The notes beneath the pieces are model-generated. The model was not told where the DNA came from, searched no databases, and was given only the letters and a program-made list of their open reading frames with translations. 64,000 nt of DNA. Source: an uncultured Acidobacteriota bacterium. Its GTDB lineage: Bacteria; Acidobacteriota; Terriglobia; Bryobacterales; Bryobacteraceae. Position numbers and translations under genes: made by a program. Shown here piece after piece: positions 42,786 to 52,264 of this stretch. How positions within the stretch are numbered: position 1 is the stretch's first letter; each line of letters starts with the position of its first letter. The stretch spans positions 1 through 64,000 of the forward strand of contig CADEFT010000016.1 of assembly GCA_902826685.1 (NCBI GenBank), given 5' to 3'.

Positions 42786-43576
42786 TCGAGGCGAAGAAGC
42801 CGGAGTTCTGGAAGCTGATCGATCGCGCGGCGAAGGTGACCGAAGTGGCGAAGGGCTTCCAGTTCACCGAAGGACCCGTGTTCAGCCGCCGCGGCTACCT
42901 TTTGTTCAGCGACATTCCGGCGAACCGGATTCAGAAATGGGAAGCGGGCAAGCTGAGCGTGATGCGGGAAGGATCGAATGGCGCCAACGGGCTGACGTTC
43001 GATCACCAGGGGCGGCTGCTGGCGTGCGAAAAAGGCCGCGTGACACGCACGGAAAAGGACGGGCGGGTGACGGTGCTCGCTTCCTCGGGCCTTGAGATGC
43101 CGAACGATCTGGTCTATGCGATCGACGGCAGCGTGTATTTTACGGACCTGCCGCGCGGGAAAGTTTATCAGATCACGCGCAAAGGCGAGGTGCGGGTGGT
43201 GGCCGAGGATTGTGCGCGGCCGAACGGCGTGGCGCTGTCTCCGAATCAGCAGCGTCTGCTGGTGGCTGACGCCAATCGCGAAAAGCCGGCGGTGCGCGTT
43301 TACGATATCGCGGCGGATGGGACGCTCCGCGGCAGCCGTGTGTTGTGCACGGCGCGGGTAGACGGGCTCAAAACGGACGAAGACGGAAATGTTTGGATGG
43401 CGTCGGCGGGGGCGATCCGGGTATTCGACGCCGCGGGCGAAGAACTGGGTACGGTAGAGGTGCCGGAAGCGCCCAGCAATTGCTGTTGGGGCGCGGGATT
43501 CGCCGGGCTCTACATTACCGCGCGCACCGGCGTTTATCGTGTGCCGACGCTTGCGCACGGCACGCGGACCTTCTGA
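42782..43576 (+). CDS. SMP-30/gluconolactonase-family lactonase
   Basis: The 264-residue six-bladed beta-propeller has the metal ligands of the family: Glu in FTEGPVFS, Asn in GANGLTFD, Asn in MPNDLVYA and Asp in RVDGLKTDEDGN. FTDLPRGKVYQI and RPNGVALSPNQQRLLVAD are typical blades. It would open a sugar-acid lactone using Ca2+ or Zn2+. No signal peptide. It starts by ATGA overlap and is followed by the transporter gene after 9 bases. Confidence 0.9.
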   Translation: MIEAKKPEFWKLIDRAAKVTEVAKGFQFTEGPVFSRRGYLLFSDIPANRIQKWEAGKLSVMREGSNGANGLTFDHQGRLLACEKGRVTRTEKDGRVTVLASSGLEMPNDLVYAIDGSVYFTDLPRGKVYQITRKGEVRVVAEDCARPNGVALSPNQQRLLVADANREKPAVRVYDIAADGTLRGSRVLCTARVDGLKTDEDGNVWMASAGAIRVFDAAGEELGTVEVPEAPSNCCWGAGFAGLYITARTGVYRVPTLAHGTRTF

Positions 43577-43585
43577 ATCGCCACG

Positions 43586-44812
43586 ATGATCAGGCCCGAC
43601 GACGACCGGCATAACGGCTGGATCTACACGATCTGCTACGTCCTGATCTACCTGGCGGCGCCGGTGTTCTATATCGGCGTGGTGCAGGCCAGTCTGCTCG
43701 ACAAGCTGGGCGCGAGCGCGGCGGTGGCAAATCTGCCGGCGTCGACCTACATGCTGGGACAGATCGCGCCGGTGGTGCTCGCGTGGCTGGTGCCGCACCG
43801 CCTGGAACGGCAGGTGGTGGTTTGGGCGAACCTGGCGACCGCGACGTTCACGATGCTGGTGTTTCTCACGCTGGTGTTGCCCGTGCCCAATGAAGGCCGC
43901 ATCGCCGCGGTGACGTTGCAGGGATTGCTGCAGGGCTTGAGCCAGTCGTCTTCGTTCGTCTTCATGCTGCAATGCCTGCGGCGCGGCACTACCGAGCGGG
44001 GTTTGGCGTTGACGCTGAAACGGACTTTCGGATTGACGCCTCTGGTGGCGGTGGCGGGGTCGCTGGGCGCGCAGTATCTATTGAATCCGGGCCTGCCGTT
44101 TCTTCCCTATCCTTACGACTTCGCGGCGATTCATTTGATGGCGGCGCCGTGCGCGCTGGGTATCGCCTTTGCCGCGAGCCGCTTCCGGCTGGAGCCGATG
44201 GCCGAGACGGCGCGGCCGCCGCTGCGGGAATACCTGGCGGGCAGCGTTCGCGGGTTCGCCACCGATCGCCGTTTACTGCTGCTGTGGTTTGCCTACGTGG
44301 CGTGGTATGCGTCGTTGAGCATCACCTCGAACCTGTCGCTCTATACGCGCGAGGCGATGGGCCGCGATCCGAAGGATTTTTCGGGACTGATTCTGGCGAT
44401 CCGGTTCGGTTGCAAATCGATCGGCGGATTCTTTCTCGGTCTGATCGCGGTGAAGTATGGCGTTCGCGCGGGCGTGGTGGGATGCATTCTGCTGCTGGCG
44501 GCCGGGGCGGGGTGGGGCTGGATCGCGCCTGGCGCCGCGTTTTTGTTCGCGTTCGGACTGCTAGGCGTGGGCGAGCTAGGCGGGGCGTATTTGCCGAACT
44601 ACCTGGGGCGTCTTTCCGCCACAACCGAATCGGCGCGGAATCTGGCGGTGATTACGCTGGCGACTCCGGCCTCGAGTTTCGCGCCGGTGCTGCACGGCGC
44701 GCTGTCGTCGCACTACGGGTTCTGGGCGAGCTTTGCGGCATCGATCGCCTTTGCGGCGGTGGCGCTGGTTTTGGTTTTGCTGACGCCGGCCTCGCGCGCG
44801 GCGGCCGATTGA
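43586..44812 (+). CDS. MFS transporter
   Basis: The 408-residue protein has about 12 predicted membrane helices, beginning WIYTICYVLIYLAAPVFYIGVV, with a charged central loop near residues 200-220. The order suggests uptake of a sugar, sugar acid or peptide-linked compound handled by the preceding lactonase and dipeptidase. No subfamily motif fixes the substrate. Its final 23 bases (ending in the stop and GAACG) recur as a direct repeat 230 bases downstream. Confidence 0.88.
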   Translation: MIRPDDDRHNGWIYTICYVLIYLAAPVFYIGVVQASLLDKLGASAAVANLPASTYMLGQIAPVVLAWLVPHRLERQVVVWANLATATFTMLVFLTLVLPVPNEGRIAAVTLQGLLQGLSQSSSFVFMLQCLRRGTTERGLALTLKRTFGLTPLVAVAGSLGAQYLLNPGLPFLPYPYDFAAIHLMAAPCALGIAFAASRFRLEPMAETARPPLREYLAGSVRGFATDRRLLLLWFAYVAWYASLSITSNLSLYTREAMGRDPKDFSGLILAIRFGCKSIGGFFLGLIAVKYGVRAGVVGCILLLAAGAGWGWIAPGAAFLFAFGLLGVGELGGAYLPNYLGRLSATTESARNLAVITLATPASSFAPVLHGALSSHYGFWASFAASIAFAAVALVLVLLTPASRAAAD

Positions 44813-45046
44813 ACGGGCAGGCGGAACCGGCACGAAACCTGGCGGCGATTGCAGAGGCACTTTCGCCTCAAAGTGTGCCGGTGCCGCGGGTGCGAGTCCG
44901 CAGGCGCGCAGCGGGCGATTAAGCAGCCTGGTGGCGCGGCTGCTTTCCGCGACCGATGCGGTGCGAAACTGGTGCGCGGAGCGCCATCTTCCCACTACCG
45001 GGCGGCAGCGTTGGTTCCGATGCCGCGCGCGGCGGCCGATTGAACG
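44793..45046 (+). repeat. 23-bp direct repeat bracketing the MFS-kelch junction
   Basis: CGCGCGCGGCGGCCGATTGA plus ACG occurs at 44793-44815 (the end of the MFS gene) and again at 45024-45046 inside the end of the convergent kelch gene. The 208 bases between have no gene I can support. A small duplication of the MFS 3' end, or recombination there, is likely. Confidence 0.6.
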
Positions 45047-46050
45047 CGATCGAGCCGCCAGACGTCGCTTTCCATGTTGTTGCCGGTGACCATCCACAGA
45101 TGATCGTCGTGGACGAAGAGGCTGGCGGCATGGCGTGGCTTCCAGGGTGTGCCTGGCAATTCGCGCCAGTCGGCGCCATCGGAGGAATACCAGACGTCGT
45201 TGCGATTGCCGCCCTGGGCGTTGTAGCCTTCCATGACCCAGAGGCGGCCGTCCCACACGGCGACGTCGTGGTATTGGCGCGCGGTCCAGGGCGCGGCTTC
45301 AGTGTGGCGGGTCCAACGGATGCCATCGGCGGAGCTCCATACGTCGTTATAGAAATTTCGTGAAGGGGTGGTGGGTGTGTCGTAGGTGCCACCGCCCAGA
45401 ATCCAAATGCGGCCCTTGTGCACGGCGGCGCCGCCGATCATGCCGCGCGCGGACCAATAGGGCTCGACGGGTTTCACCTGCCGCCAGCGGATGCCGTCGG
45501 AGGAGTTCCAGATGTCGCGATGAAAGCGTTCGGGCGAAGGGGCGAAGCCGGGCATGGTCTGGCCTCCGATAACCCACAGTTTGCCGCGGAAGGCGACGGT
45601 GTAGTGAAGCACGCGCGGGGCCCAGGGCGTTGTCTGGGAGGCTCGGGTCCAGTGGCGGCCATCGGCGGAACTCCACACGTCGTTCTGGTAGTGGTGCTGG
45701 TTGGCATCGCCGCCGAGGATCCACAGGCGATTGCGGAAGACGGCGTAGCCGGCGGTGTGGCGGCCTTCCCAATCGGAGGCGGGGTCGAACGCATCGGTCT
45801 TGAAGGTGTTGGGCTTTTCGAGCTTCCAGTCGAGCCCGTTCGGAGAGCTCCACACGTCATTGACGCAGATGCGCGGGAAGTAAGCCTTGTCCTTCGGGTT
45901 CCAGCCGCCGAGCAGCAACATGCGGTTCTGGAAAGTGAGAGCGCCGGCGCCGTCGCGCGGAGGGAAGGGAGCGGCGGCGGTTACCTGCACCCATCGGTAT
46001 TGAGCGGCCAGGGGAAGGGCGAGCAGGAGCGCCAGGCAGAACTTCGGCAT
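44995..46050 (-). CDS. Exported kelch-repeat beta-propeller protein
   Basis: The 351-residue protein has a signal peptide (MPKFCLALLLALPLAAQ) and five to six kelch-like blades marked by ILGGD/LLGGW turns and the recurring N-D-V-W-S-S-x-D-G-x-x-W (for example NDVWSSADGRHW, NDVWSSADGIRW, NDVWYSSDGADW). Such propellers usually bind carbohydrates or proteins. The last residues (VQSAAARGIGTNAAAR) come from the repeated MFS-end sequence, so the original C-terminus may have been replaced. Confidence 0.88.
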   Translation of the reverse strand: MPKFCLALLLALPLAAQYRWVQVTAAAPFPPRDGAGALTFQNRMLLLGGWNPKDKAYFPRICVNDVWSSPNGLDWKLEKPNTFKTDAFDPASDWEGRHTAGYAVFRNRLWILGGDANQHHYQNDVWSSADGRHWTRASQTTPWAPRVLHYTVAFRGKLWVIGGQTMPGFAPSPERFHRDIWNSSDGIRWRQVKPVEPYWSARGMIGGAAVHKGRIWILGGGTYDTPTTPSRNFYNDVWSSADGIRWTRHTEAAPWTARQYHDVAVWDGRLWVMEGYNAQGGNRNDVWYSSDGADWRELPGTPWKPRHAASLFVHDDHLWMVTGNNMESDVWRLDRVQSAAARGIGTNAAAR

Positions 46051-46053
46051 GAT

Positions 46054-47232
46054 CTAGGAATCGTAGCTTACCGGCCGGAAGACATTCGTGAGGATCTCCG
46101 AGATTTCCTGCAGCCGGAACGGCTTCGGCAAAAATGCCTTGGCGCGGGGCCAGTCGAGGCGGCTGCGATCGCCGCTGGTAAGCACGACGCGCACATCGGG
46201 ATCGAGTTCCAGAAGGACCTCGAAGCAGCTTTCCCCGCTCATCTCCGGCATCAGCAGATCGAGGATGACGACATCGATGTCGCGGCCGCGGCGGCGGTAT
46301 TGCTCGATCGCCTCCATGGCGCTCGAAGCGGCGATGACGTGATAGCCCAGCCGCCGCACCATGCTGGCGGCGGTCTGGCGCACGACGTCTTCATCGTCGA
46401 CGATCATGACGGAGCCTTTGCCTCTGGGAGGCGTGGAAACGAATTGTTGACGCGGGGGGAGCGTCGCCGCGCCGGCGACCGGCAAAATGACGGTGAAGAT
46501 GGTGCCGAACGCCTTATCGGTGTCGACTTCGACGCAGCCGCCATGCCCGGTGACGATGCTCTGCACGACGGCGAGCCCCATGCCCGTGCCTTTATCGGCG
46601 GGCTTGGTGGTGAAGAAGGGTTCAAAGATCCGGTCGCGAATGTGGGGCGGGATGCCCACACCGCTATCTATGATGGACAGGCGGATCGTGCCCGGTTCGG
46701 ATTCGGTGAGAACGGTGAGTGTACCGCCGTGCGGCATGGCGTCGCGCGCGTTCAGCGCCAGGTTGAGCAGAACCTGGAAGATCTGGTTGGGATCGCCGGT
46801 AACCAGCGGGTTCGAGGCTTCCAGCTGCGTCTCGACGCGAATGTTCTTTTCGATGGTGTGGCGCAGCAGATCGACCAGCTCGCGCACGGTGACATGAACG
46901 TCGATCGTGGCGTTCTGCTTCTCGCCCTGTTTGGCGAAGCCGAGCAGTTGGCTGGTGAGGTGCGATGCGCGGTCGGCGGCCTTTTCGATGACGTCGACGG
47001 CTTCGATGACCTGGGGTGTAGCCGTGGCTTCGCTCCGAAGCATGCTGGCATACCCGAGGATCGCGGTCAGCAGGTTGTTGAAGTCGTGGGCTACCCCACT
47101 TACGAGGCGGCCCACGGTGAGTAACTTCTGAGCTTGAGAAAGACGCGATTCGAGGTCGGTGACGCGCAGTCGTAGTTGTGAAAGTTCACTTTCGGGTGAT
47201 TCCGTAAGTTCCGGCACAACTGGATCGGGCAT
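46054..47232 (-). CDS. Hybrid histidine kinase with C-terminal receiver, no sensor domain
   Basis: The 392-residue cytoplasmic protein has a short N-terminal coiled coil (LRLRVTDLESRLSQAQKLL), a HisKA domain with phosphoacceptor His in GVAHDFNNLLTAI, a HATPase domain (NALNARDAMP-like LNARDAMPH, DSGVGIPPHI, GTGMGLAVV) and a receiver domain (about residues 275-390) with VDDED, acceptor Asp in VVILDLLMPEM and Lys in FLPKPF. With no input domain, signals must come through partners. It precedes the kelch gene by 3 bases. The output is unknown because no DNA-binding partner is present. Confidence 0.9.
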   Translation of the reverse strand: MPDPVVPELTESPESELSQLRLRVTDLESRLSQAQKLLTVGRLVSGVAHDFNNLLTAILGYASMLRSEATATPQVIEAVDVIEKAADRASHLTSQLLGFAKQGEKQNATIDVHVTVRELVDLLRHTIEKNIRVETQLEASNPLVTGDPNQIFQVLLNLALNARDAMPHGGTLTVLTESEPGTIRLSIIDSGVGIPPHIRDRIFEPFFTTKPADKGTGMGLAVVQSIVTGHGGCVEVDTDKAFGTIFTVILPVAGAATLPPRQQFVSTPPRGKGSVMIVDDEDVVRQTAASMVRRLGYHVIAASSAMEAIEQYRRRGRDIDVVILDLLMPEMSGESCFEVLLELDPDVRVVLTSGDRSRLDWPRAKAFLPKPFRLQEISEILTNVFRPVSYDS

Positions 47233-47279
47233 ACCTTCGACTAGTACCGAAATCGCCCTTATTCTAACCTATCTGGGCG

Positions 47280-49748
47280 CTAAAAGATATACAAAGGAGT
47301 ACCGGGTTCGGGATCGGACGGAGGAACCGTAACCTCCACCTCATCCTTGACTGGCCTTACGAACAATCCCGTGTCTCCGAGGTAGACTTCGAGTTCCGCT
47401 GGGCGGGTCATCGTGCCCTGAATCAGGGCTTCCGACAGCGGATCTTCGATGTACTTCTGCAGGGCGCGGCGCAGGGGCCGGGCACCGTAACTGCGGTCGG
47501 TGCAGGTTTTTTCCAGAATGTACCTGGCGGCATCCTTGGCCAGGCGGATCTTGATCTGCTTGGGTACCAGGTTGACGTTGATCTGCAGCACCAGCAGGTC
47601 GATGATCTGAATGAGATCGTCGTCGCTGAGCGAGGTGAACAGGATCACTTCATCCAGACGATTGAGGAACTCGGGGTTAAAGGCGCGCTTGACTTCGCCC
47701 ATCACCTGGTCTTCCACCTTCGGCGCCATGCCCTTTTCCAGCGGCGGCACGAAGCCCATCTGCGTCTTCTTGTCGAGGAAGCGCGCGCCGAGGTTGGAGG
47801 TCATGATGATGATGGTGTTCTTGAAGTCGACCGTGTTGCCGAGGCCGTCGGTCAACTGGCCGTCTTCAAACACCTGCAGCAGGATGTTGTAGATATCCGG
47901 GTGCGCCTTTTCGATTTCGTCGAGCAGGATGACCGAGTAGGGCGAGCGTTTGACACGCTCGGTCAACTGGCCGCCTTCCTCGTAGCCGACGTAGCCGGGG
48001 GGCGAGCCGATGAGCTTGGAAACCGAGTGCTTCTCCATGAACTCGGACATGTCGAAGCGGATGAGCGATTTCTCGCTGCCGAACAGGAAGTCGGCGAGCG
48101 CGCGGGCGACTTCGGTTTTGCCGACGCCGGTGGGGCCGAGGAACAGGAACGAACCCGAGGGGCGCTTGGGCGACTTGAGTCCGGCGCGGCTGCGGCGGAT
48201 GGCGCGGGCCAGGGCGCTGATCGCCTTCTCCTGGCTGACCACGCGGCGGTGCAGCTCTTCCTCGATGCGCAGCAGCTTCGACACTTCCTCTTCGCGGATG
48301 GCGGTCATGGGGACGCCGGTCCAGCGGGCGACCACGTCTTCAATGTCGTCCTTGGTCACGACGCCGGTGGAGGTATCGTCGAGGTTGTACTTCTCGCGCA
48401 GCACGCGGAGATTCTCGCGTTCGCGGCGCTCTTCGTCGGAATAGAAGCGCGCCTTCTCGAACTCGTGGTTGGCGATGGCGTTCTCCATGCGGTGCACGAT
48501 GAACTTGATGCGCTTCTGGATGTCGCTCACCTCGGTGGGGAGCGTGGTCTGGCGCAGCTTGATGCGGGCGCCGGCTTCGTCGATCAGATCGATGGCCTTG
48601 TCGGGCAGGAAGCGATCCGGAATGAAGCGCGAGGAGGTGTGGACGGCCGATTCGATCGCCTCGTCGGTGTAGGCGACGGCGTGGAATTTCTCATAGCGTT
48701 CCTTGATGCCGAACAGGACCTTGACGGCATCGGTTTCACTCGGCGGCGGCACCTTGACGGCCTGGAAGCGGCGCTCAAGCGAACGGTCTTTCTCGATCGA
48801 CTTGCGGAATTCGGCGGGCGTGGTGGCGCCGATGCACTGGATCTCGCCGCGCGAGAGAGCGGGCTTGAGGATATTGGCGGCGTCGAGCGAGCCTTCGGCC
48901 GAACCGGCGCCCACCAGCGTATGCAGCTCATCGATGAAGATGATGGCGTTCTGATTTTCCATCAGCTCCTTCATGATGGTCTTCAGGCGCTCTTCGAACT
49001 GGCCGCGATACTTGGTGCCGGCGACGATCAGCGACAGGTCGAGCGCCATGATGCGCTTGTCGGCCAGGAAGCTTGGCACGTCGCCGTCGGCGATGCGCTG
49101 GGCCAGACCTTCGACGATGGCCGTCTTTCCGACGCCGGGCTCGCCGATCAGCACCGGGTTGTTCTTGGTGCGGCGGCACAGAATCTGCACCACGCGCTCC
49201 AGCTCGAAATCGCGGCCGATGAGCGGATCGAGCGTGCCGTCGATGGCAAGCTGGGTCAGGTCGCGGCTGAACTCGGCGAGCAGCGAGCTTTCCTTGGGCC
49301 GGTTGGACGACATCTTTTCCGACGACGACCGCGCGATCTCCTCCCGCACCTGCGACAGGCGCAGCCCGCGCTCATGCAGGATCTCGGCGGCGAGACATTT
49401 TTCTTCGCGCAGCAGGCCGAGCAGCAGATGCTCGGTGCCGATGTGTTTGTGGTTCAAACGCTCGGCCTCTTCGGCGCCATAGGCCAGCACGCGCTTGCAC
49501 TCATGGCTGAGCGGCAGGTCGACCGACGTGGACACCTTCTCGCGAATGGTGGTGTGCGCCTCGATCTGCTTGCGGATGGATTCGATGGCGGCGTGCGACC
49601 GCAGGAAGCGGTTCGCCAGCGCCTTGTCCTCCCGCAGCAGCCCAAGCAGCAGGTGTTCGGTTTCGATGTACGGGCTGCCAAACTGGCTGGCCTCATACCG
49701 GGCAAAAAAGATGACTCTGCGAGCTTTTTCGGTATAGCGCTCAAACAT
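47280..49748 (-). CDS. clpC: Clp protease ATP-binding subunit ClpC
   Basis: The 822-residue Hsp100 unfoldase feeds substrates to ClpP. Order: two Clp_N repeats (1-145), AAA D1 with Walker A GEPGVGKTA and Walker B IIFIDELHTLVGAG, a UVR-type middle segment (about 415-470), and AAA D2 with GPTGVGKTEVA and VILLDEIEKAHPD. A GF tripeptide in KKTQMGFVPP occupies the usual ClpP-docking loop, so ClpP pairing is likely. Its ATG overlaps the stop of the ABC ATPase gene by 8 bases. Confidence 0.96.
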   Translation of the reverse strand: MFERYTEKARRVIFFARYEASQFGSPYIETEHLLLGLLREDKALANRFLRSHAAIESIRKQIEAHTTIREKVSTSVDLPLSHECKRVLAYGAEEAERLNHKHIGTEHLLLGLLREEKCLAAEILHERGLRLSQVREEIARSSSEKMSSNRPKESSLLAEFSRDLTQLAIDGTLDPLIGRDFELERVVQILCRRTKNNPVLIGEPGVGKTAIVEGLAQRIADGDVPSFLADKRIMALDLSLIVAGTKYRGQFEERLKTIMKELMENQNAIIFIDELHTLVGAGSAEGSLDAANILKPALSRGEIQCIGATTPAEFRKSIEKDRSLERRFQAVKVPPPSETDAVKVLFGIKERYEKFHAVAYTDEAIESAVHTSSRFIPDRFLPDKAIDLIDEAGARIKLRQTTLPTEVSDIQKRIKFIVHRMENAIANHEFEKARFYSDEERRERENLRVLREKYNLDDTSTGVVTKDDIEDVVARWTGVPMTAIREEEVSKLLRIEEELHRRVVSQEKAISALARAIRRSRAGLKSPKRPSGSFLFLGPTGVGKTEVARALADFLFGSEKSLIRFDMSEFMEKHSVSKLIGSPPGYVGYEEGGQLTERVKRSPYSVILLDEIEKAHPDIYNILLQVFEDGQLTDGLGNTVDFKNTIIIMTSNLGARFLDKKTQMGFVPPLEKGMAPKVEDQVMGEVKRAFNPEFLNRLDEVILFTSLSDDDLIQIIDLLVLQINVNLVPKQIKIRLAKDAARYILEKTCTDRSYGARPLRRALQKYIEDPLSEALIQGTMTRPAELEVYLGDTGLFVRPVKDEVEVTVPPSDPEPGTPLYIF

Positions 49749-50496
49749 AGGTGTTTCCGTCCGCTCCGATCAACCGGTCCGATTCCTGATTTCGTGCGGC
49801 GTTATCGGCCACGGCGGCGAGCGTTCCTTTTTCCAAAGTGAGAACGCGGTCGCAGCGGCGGGCAAACGCCAGATTATGGGTTACAACCACGGATGTGAGC
49901 TGGTGGCTTCGATGCAGATTTTCAAGCAACTGGACGATGCCTTCGCCGGTGCGGTAGTCCAGGCTTCCGGTCGGCTCATCGGCCAGCAGCACGGCGGGCC
50001 CGGCCACCAGCGCGCGGGCAAGCGCCACGCGCTGCTGCTCGCCTCCGGAAAGTTCGCCGGCGCGGTTCGACATACGGTCGCGCAAGCCCGTTTCCTCGAG
50101 CTTTTCGCGCGCCGGCGGTTCGGCCTGGCGGCGCGGCACTCCGCGAATAAGCAAGGGCATCATGACGTTTTCAAGAGCGGTGAACTCCGGCAACAGCGAG
50201 TGGCTCTGCCACACGAATCCGATCATGCGATTGCGGAACTCGCTCAATTCCGCATCGGTCAAATTCGCGATTCCTTTCGAACCGAAATAGATCGAGCCTT
50301 CCGAAGGCCGGTCGAGACAACCGAGCAGTTGCAGCAGCGTCGACTTTCCGGCGCCCGATTCGCCCACCAGCGCCACGCTCTCGCCCTTGCGGACTTCAAA
50401 ACTGAGGCCGCGAAAAACGGTGATGGCCGTGGTGCCGGAACGATAGGTTTTTGCCAGGTTCTCGGCCCGGATCGCGAGCGCCTCATCGCCTGCCAT
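49741..50496 (-). CDS. ABC transporter ATPase of the LolD/MacB type
   Basis: The 251-residue ATPase has Walker A GESGAGKSTL (about residue 40), the Q-loop FVWQSHSLLPEFTALENVMMPL, signature LSGGEQQRVALARAL and Walker B LLADEPTGSLD. It is of the LolD/MacB lineage, and could energise lipoprotein release or one of the orphan ADOP permeases. No permease is adjacent. I used the ATG at 50496; an upstream ATG at 50616 adds 40 residues that lack homology. Confidence 0.88.
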   Translation of the reverse strand: MAGDEALAIRAENLAKTYRSGTTAITVFRGLSFEVRKGESVALVGESGAGKSTLLQLLGCLDRPSEGSIYFGSKGIANLTDAELSEFRNRMIGFVWQSHSLLPEFTALENVMMPLLIRGVPRRQAEPPAREKLEETGLRDRMSNRAGELSGGEQQRVALARALVAGPAVLLADEPTGSLDYRTGEGIVQLLENLHRSHQLTSVVVTHNLAFARRCDRVLTLEKGTLAAVADNAARNQESDRLIGADGNTYV

Positions 50497-50620
50497 TTCT
50501 TTCAGGCTAACACGGCCGGATTGAGACACTGCGCGCGAAGGCAACAGGTGGGAGCGAAACGGGAACGCTTCCTCCGGACCGCGGGCTAACGCGGCGGAGG
50601 AAGCGATTTGGGGCATCGGA

Positions 50621-52264
50621 TTAGTGAACCGGCTCGAAGTAGCCCTGCGCCAGTTCGGGCTTCACTTCGAGGGCTTGTTGCCAGTAGGTGAGCGCCTCAT
50701 CCTGCTGGCCCTGCGACTTCAACGCATGGCCCAGATTGAGCAGGGCCTCGGCGAACTGGGGCTTCTCGCTGAGCGCTTCTTTATATAGGCGGATGGCGTC
50801 GTCGAGTTGGCCGGAGCGCTGCAGAAGCAGGCCGGTGTTGTAGAACAGCTCCGGACTCCGTTCGCCGTGGTCGATCAGCCGCGCCTGGTAGTCGAGCGCC
50901 TGCTCGTAGTCGTTGCGCTCGATGGCGAGAGCGGCCAGACCGCGCAGCGCGTCCACCGAATTCTTTTTGCCTTCGAGGGCAGCTTCATAGGAACGGCGGG
51001 CCGAATCCTGGTCGCCCAGCTTCCAGAAGGCCAGGCCAAGGTTGACCAGCGCTTCCGGCCAGTCGCCGCGCTTGCGGAGGCAGGCTTCAAAGGCTTCGGC
51101 GCCACCCTGATAGTCGCCGCGGGTGATGCGCAGAAAGCCGAGGCGGAACCAGGCGTCTTCCCAATCCGAGCTCTTCACCAGCAGGCGCGTATAGAGCTTT
51201 TCGGCGTCTTCCTTCTGGCCCTGCTGTTCGAGCACCGAGCCCAGGTTGTAGAGAATCTCGGGAATCTCGGGCGCCAGTTGCAGCGCCTTTTCGTAAGCCT
51301 CGCGGGCGCCTTTGAGATCGCTTTCCTCCTGGCGCACGATGCCCAGATTGATCCAGGCCTGCTTAGCATCGGGCCTGACGCGAACGGCCTCGGCGTAGGC
51401 CTGGGCCGCTTCCTTCTGCCGCGCCGTTTTCTGATACGCCACGCCCAGGTTGAACCAGCGCTCGAAGTGATTGGGCGTAAATTCGACCAGCTTGGCGCAG
51501 CAGCGGGCGGCGGCATCGAAATCGCCCGAGGAGAAGGCGCAGGTGGCGAGACCTTCAAGCGCGGCTTGCGACATGGGGCGCAAGGTCAGCAGGCGCTCGG
51601 AGAACTCGCGGATCATCTTCTCTTCCTTGCGCGCCATGCCGATGGTGATGAGATTCACCATCGATTCCTCCGAGGCCGGGTTGCGTTCGAGAATCGAGCG
51701 GTACAACTCGGTCGCTTCGTCGAAGCGCCACAGATATTGCAGCGAGACGGCTTTGCCGAAGCGCGCCGTTTCGTGATCGCCGTCGCGCGCCAGGCAGCGT
51801 TCAAACGCCTCAAGCGCCACTTCGGCCTTCTCGGTATGCAGGCGGCAGATGCCCAAACCGAGCCAGGCTTCGGTGCGGCCGGGATCGGCGTCGAGCGCCT
51901 TTTCAAATTGCTGCGCCGCCTGTTCCCAGCGGCCGAGCTTTTCAAGACACACGGCGAGGTTGAAGTTGCCGTTGGGATGGCGGGAGTCGAGCGCCAGCAG
52001 CCGAGAGTAGCTTTGAATGGCCTCGTCAAACAGTTCGAGCTCAAACTGCAGGTGGCCGCGCGCCGCATGCACTTCGGCCGCGTCGGCGCCGTTGTTGACG
52101 GCGATGTCGAGTTCCTTCAGCGCCTCTTTGGCTTTGCCTTCCAGGTGCAGGGAAACGGCCTTGGCGAGCGACTTGGCATGGAGGTTTGAGAGCTCGCGGG
52201 GCTCGGCGACAGCGCTTGCGGCATGCTTGGGCCCATTCGATTCCACACGCTTTTTTTGAGACAT
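50621..52264 (-). CDS. TPR-repeat protein (about 13 repeats)
   Basis: The 547-residue protein is a long solenoid of tetratricopeptide repeats from residue 30 onward, with typical spacing of W/LG-Y-A-P positions (for example GRWEQAAQQFEKALDADPGRTEAWLGLG; LEGALNLGHAL-like ends). It has a short charged N-terminus and no signal peptide. Its start codon follows the stop of the 899-residue gene directly (TAAATG), so the two are translationally coupled and probably interact. Confidence 0.92.
   Translation of the reverse strand: MSQKKRVESNGPKHAASAVAEPRELSNLHAKSLAKAVSLHLEGKAKEALKELDIAVNNGADAAEVHAARGHLQFELELFDEAIQSYSRLLALDSRHPNGNFNLAVCLEKLGRWEQAAQQFEKALDADPGRTEAWLGLGICRLHTEKAEVALEAFERCLARDGDHETARFGKAVSLQYLWRFDEATELYRSILERNPASEESMVNLITIGMARKEEKMIREFSERLLTLRPMSQAALEGLATCAFSSGDFDAAARCCAKLVEFTPNHFERWFNLGVAYQKTARQKEAAQAYAEAVRVRPDAKQAWINLGIVRQEESDLKGAREAYEKALQLAPEIPEILYNLGSVLEQQGQKEDAEKLYTRLLVKSSDWEDAWFRLGFLRITRGDYQGGAEAFEACLRKRGDWPEALVNLGLAFWKLGDQDSARRSYEAALEGKKNSVDALRGLAALAIERNDYEQALDYQARLIDHGERSPELFYNTGLLLQRSGQLDDAIRLYKEALSEKPQFAEALLNLGHALKSQGQQDEALTYWQQALEVKPELAQGYFEPVH

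Noticed and set aside
47901..49841. 646-codon plus-strand open frame
   Set aside because: Complement of clpC; the translation is low-complexity Gly/Ala/Asp with no domain.
50497..50616. 40-residue N-terminal extension of the ABC ATPase
   Set aside because: It has no homology to LolD/MacB, and the ATG at 50496 gives the standard length.
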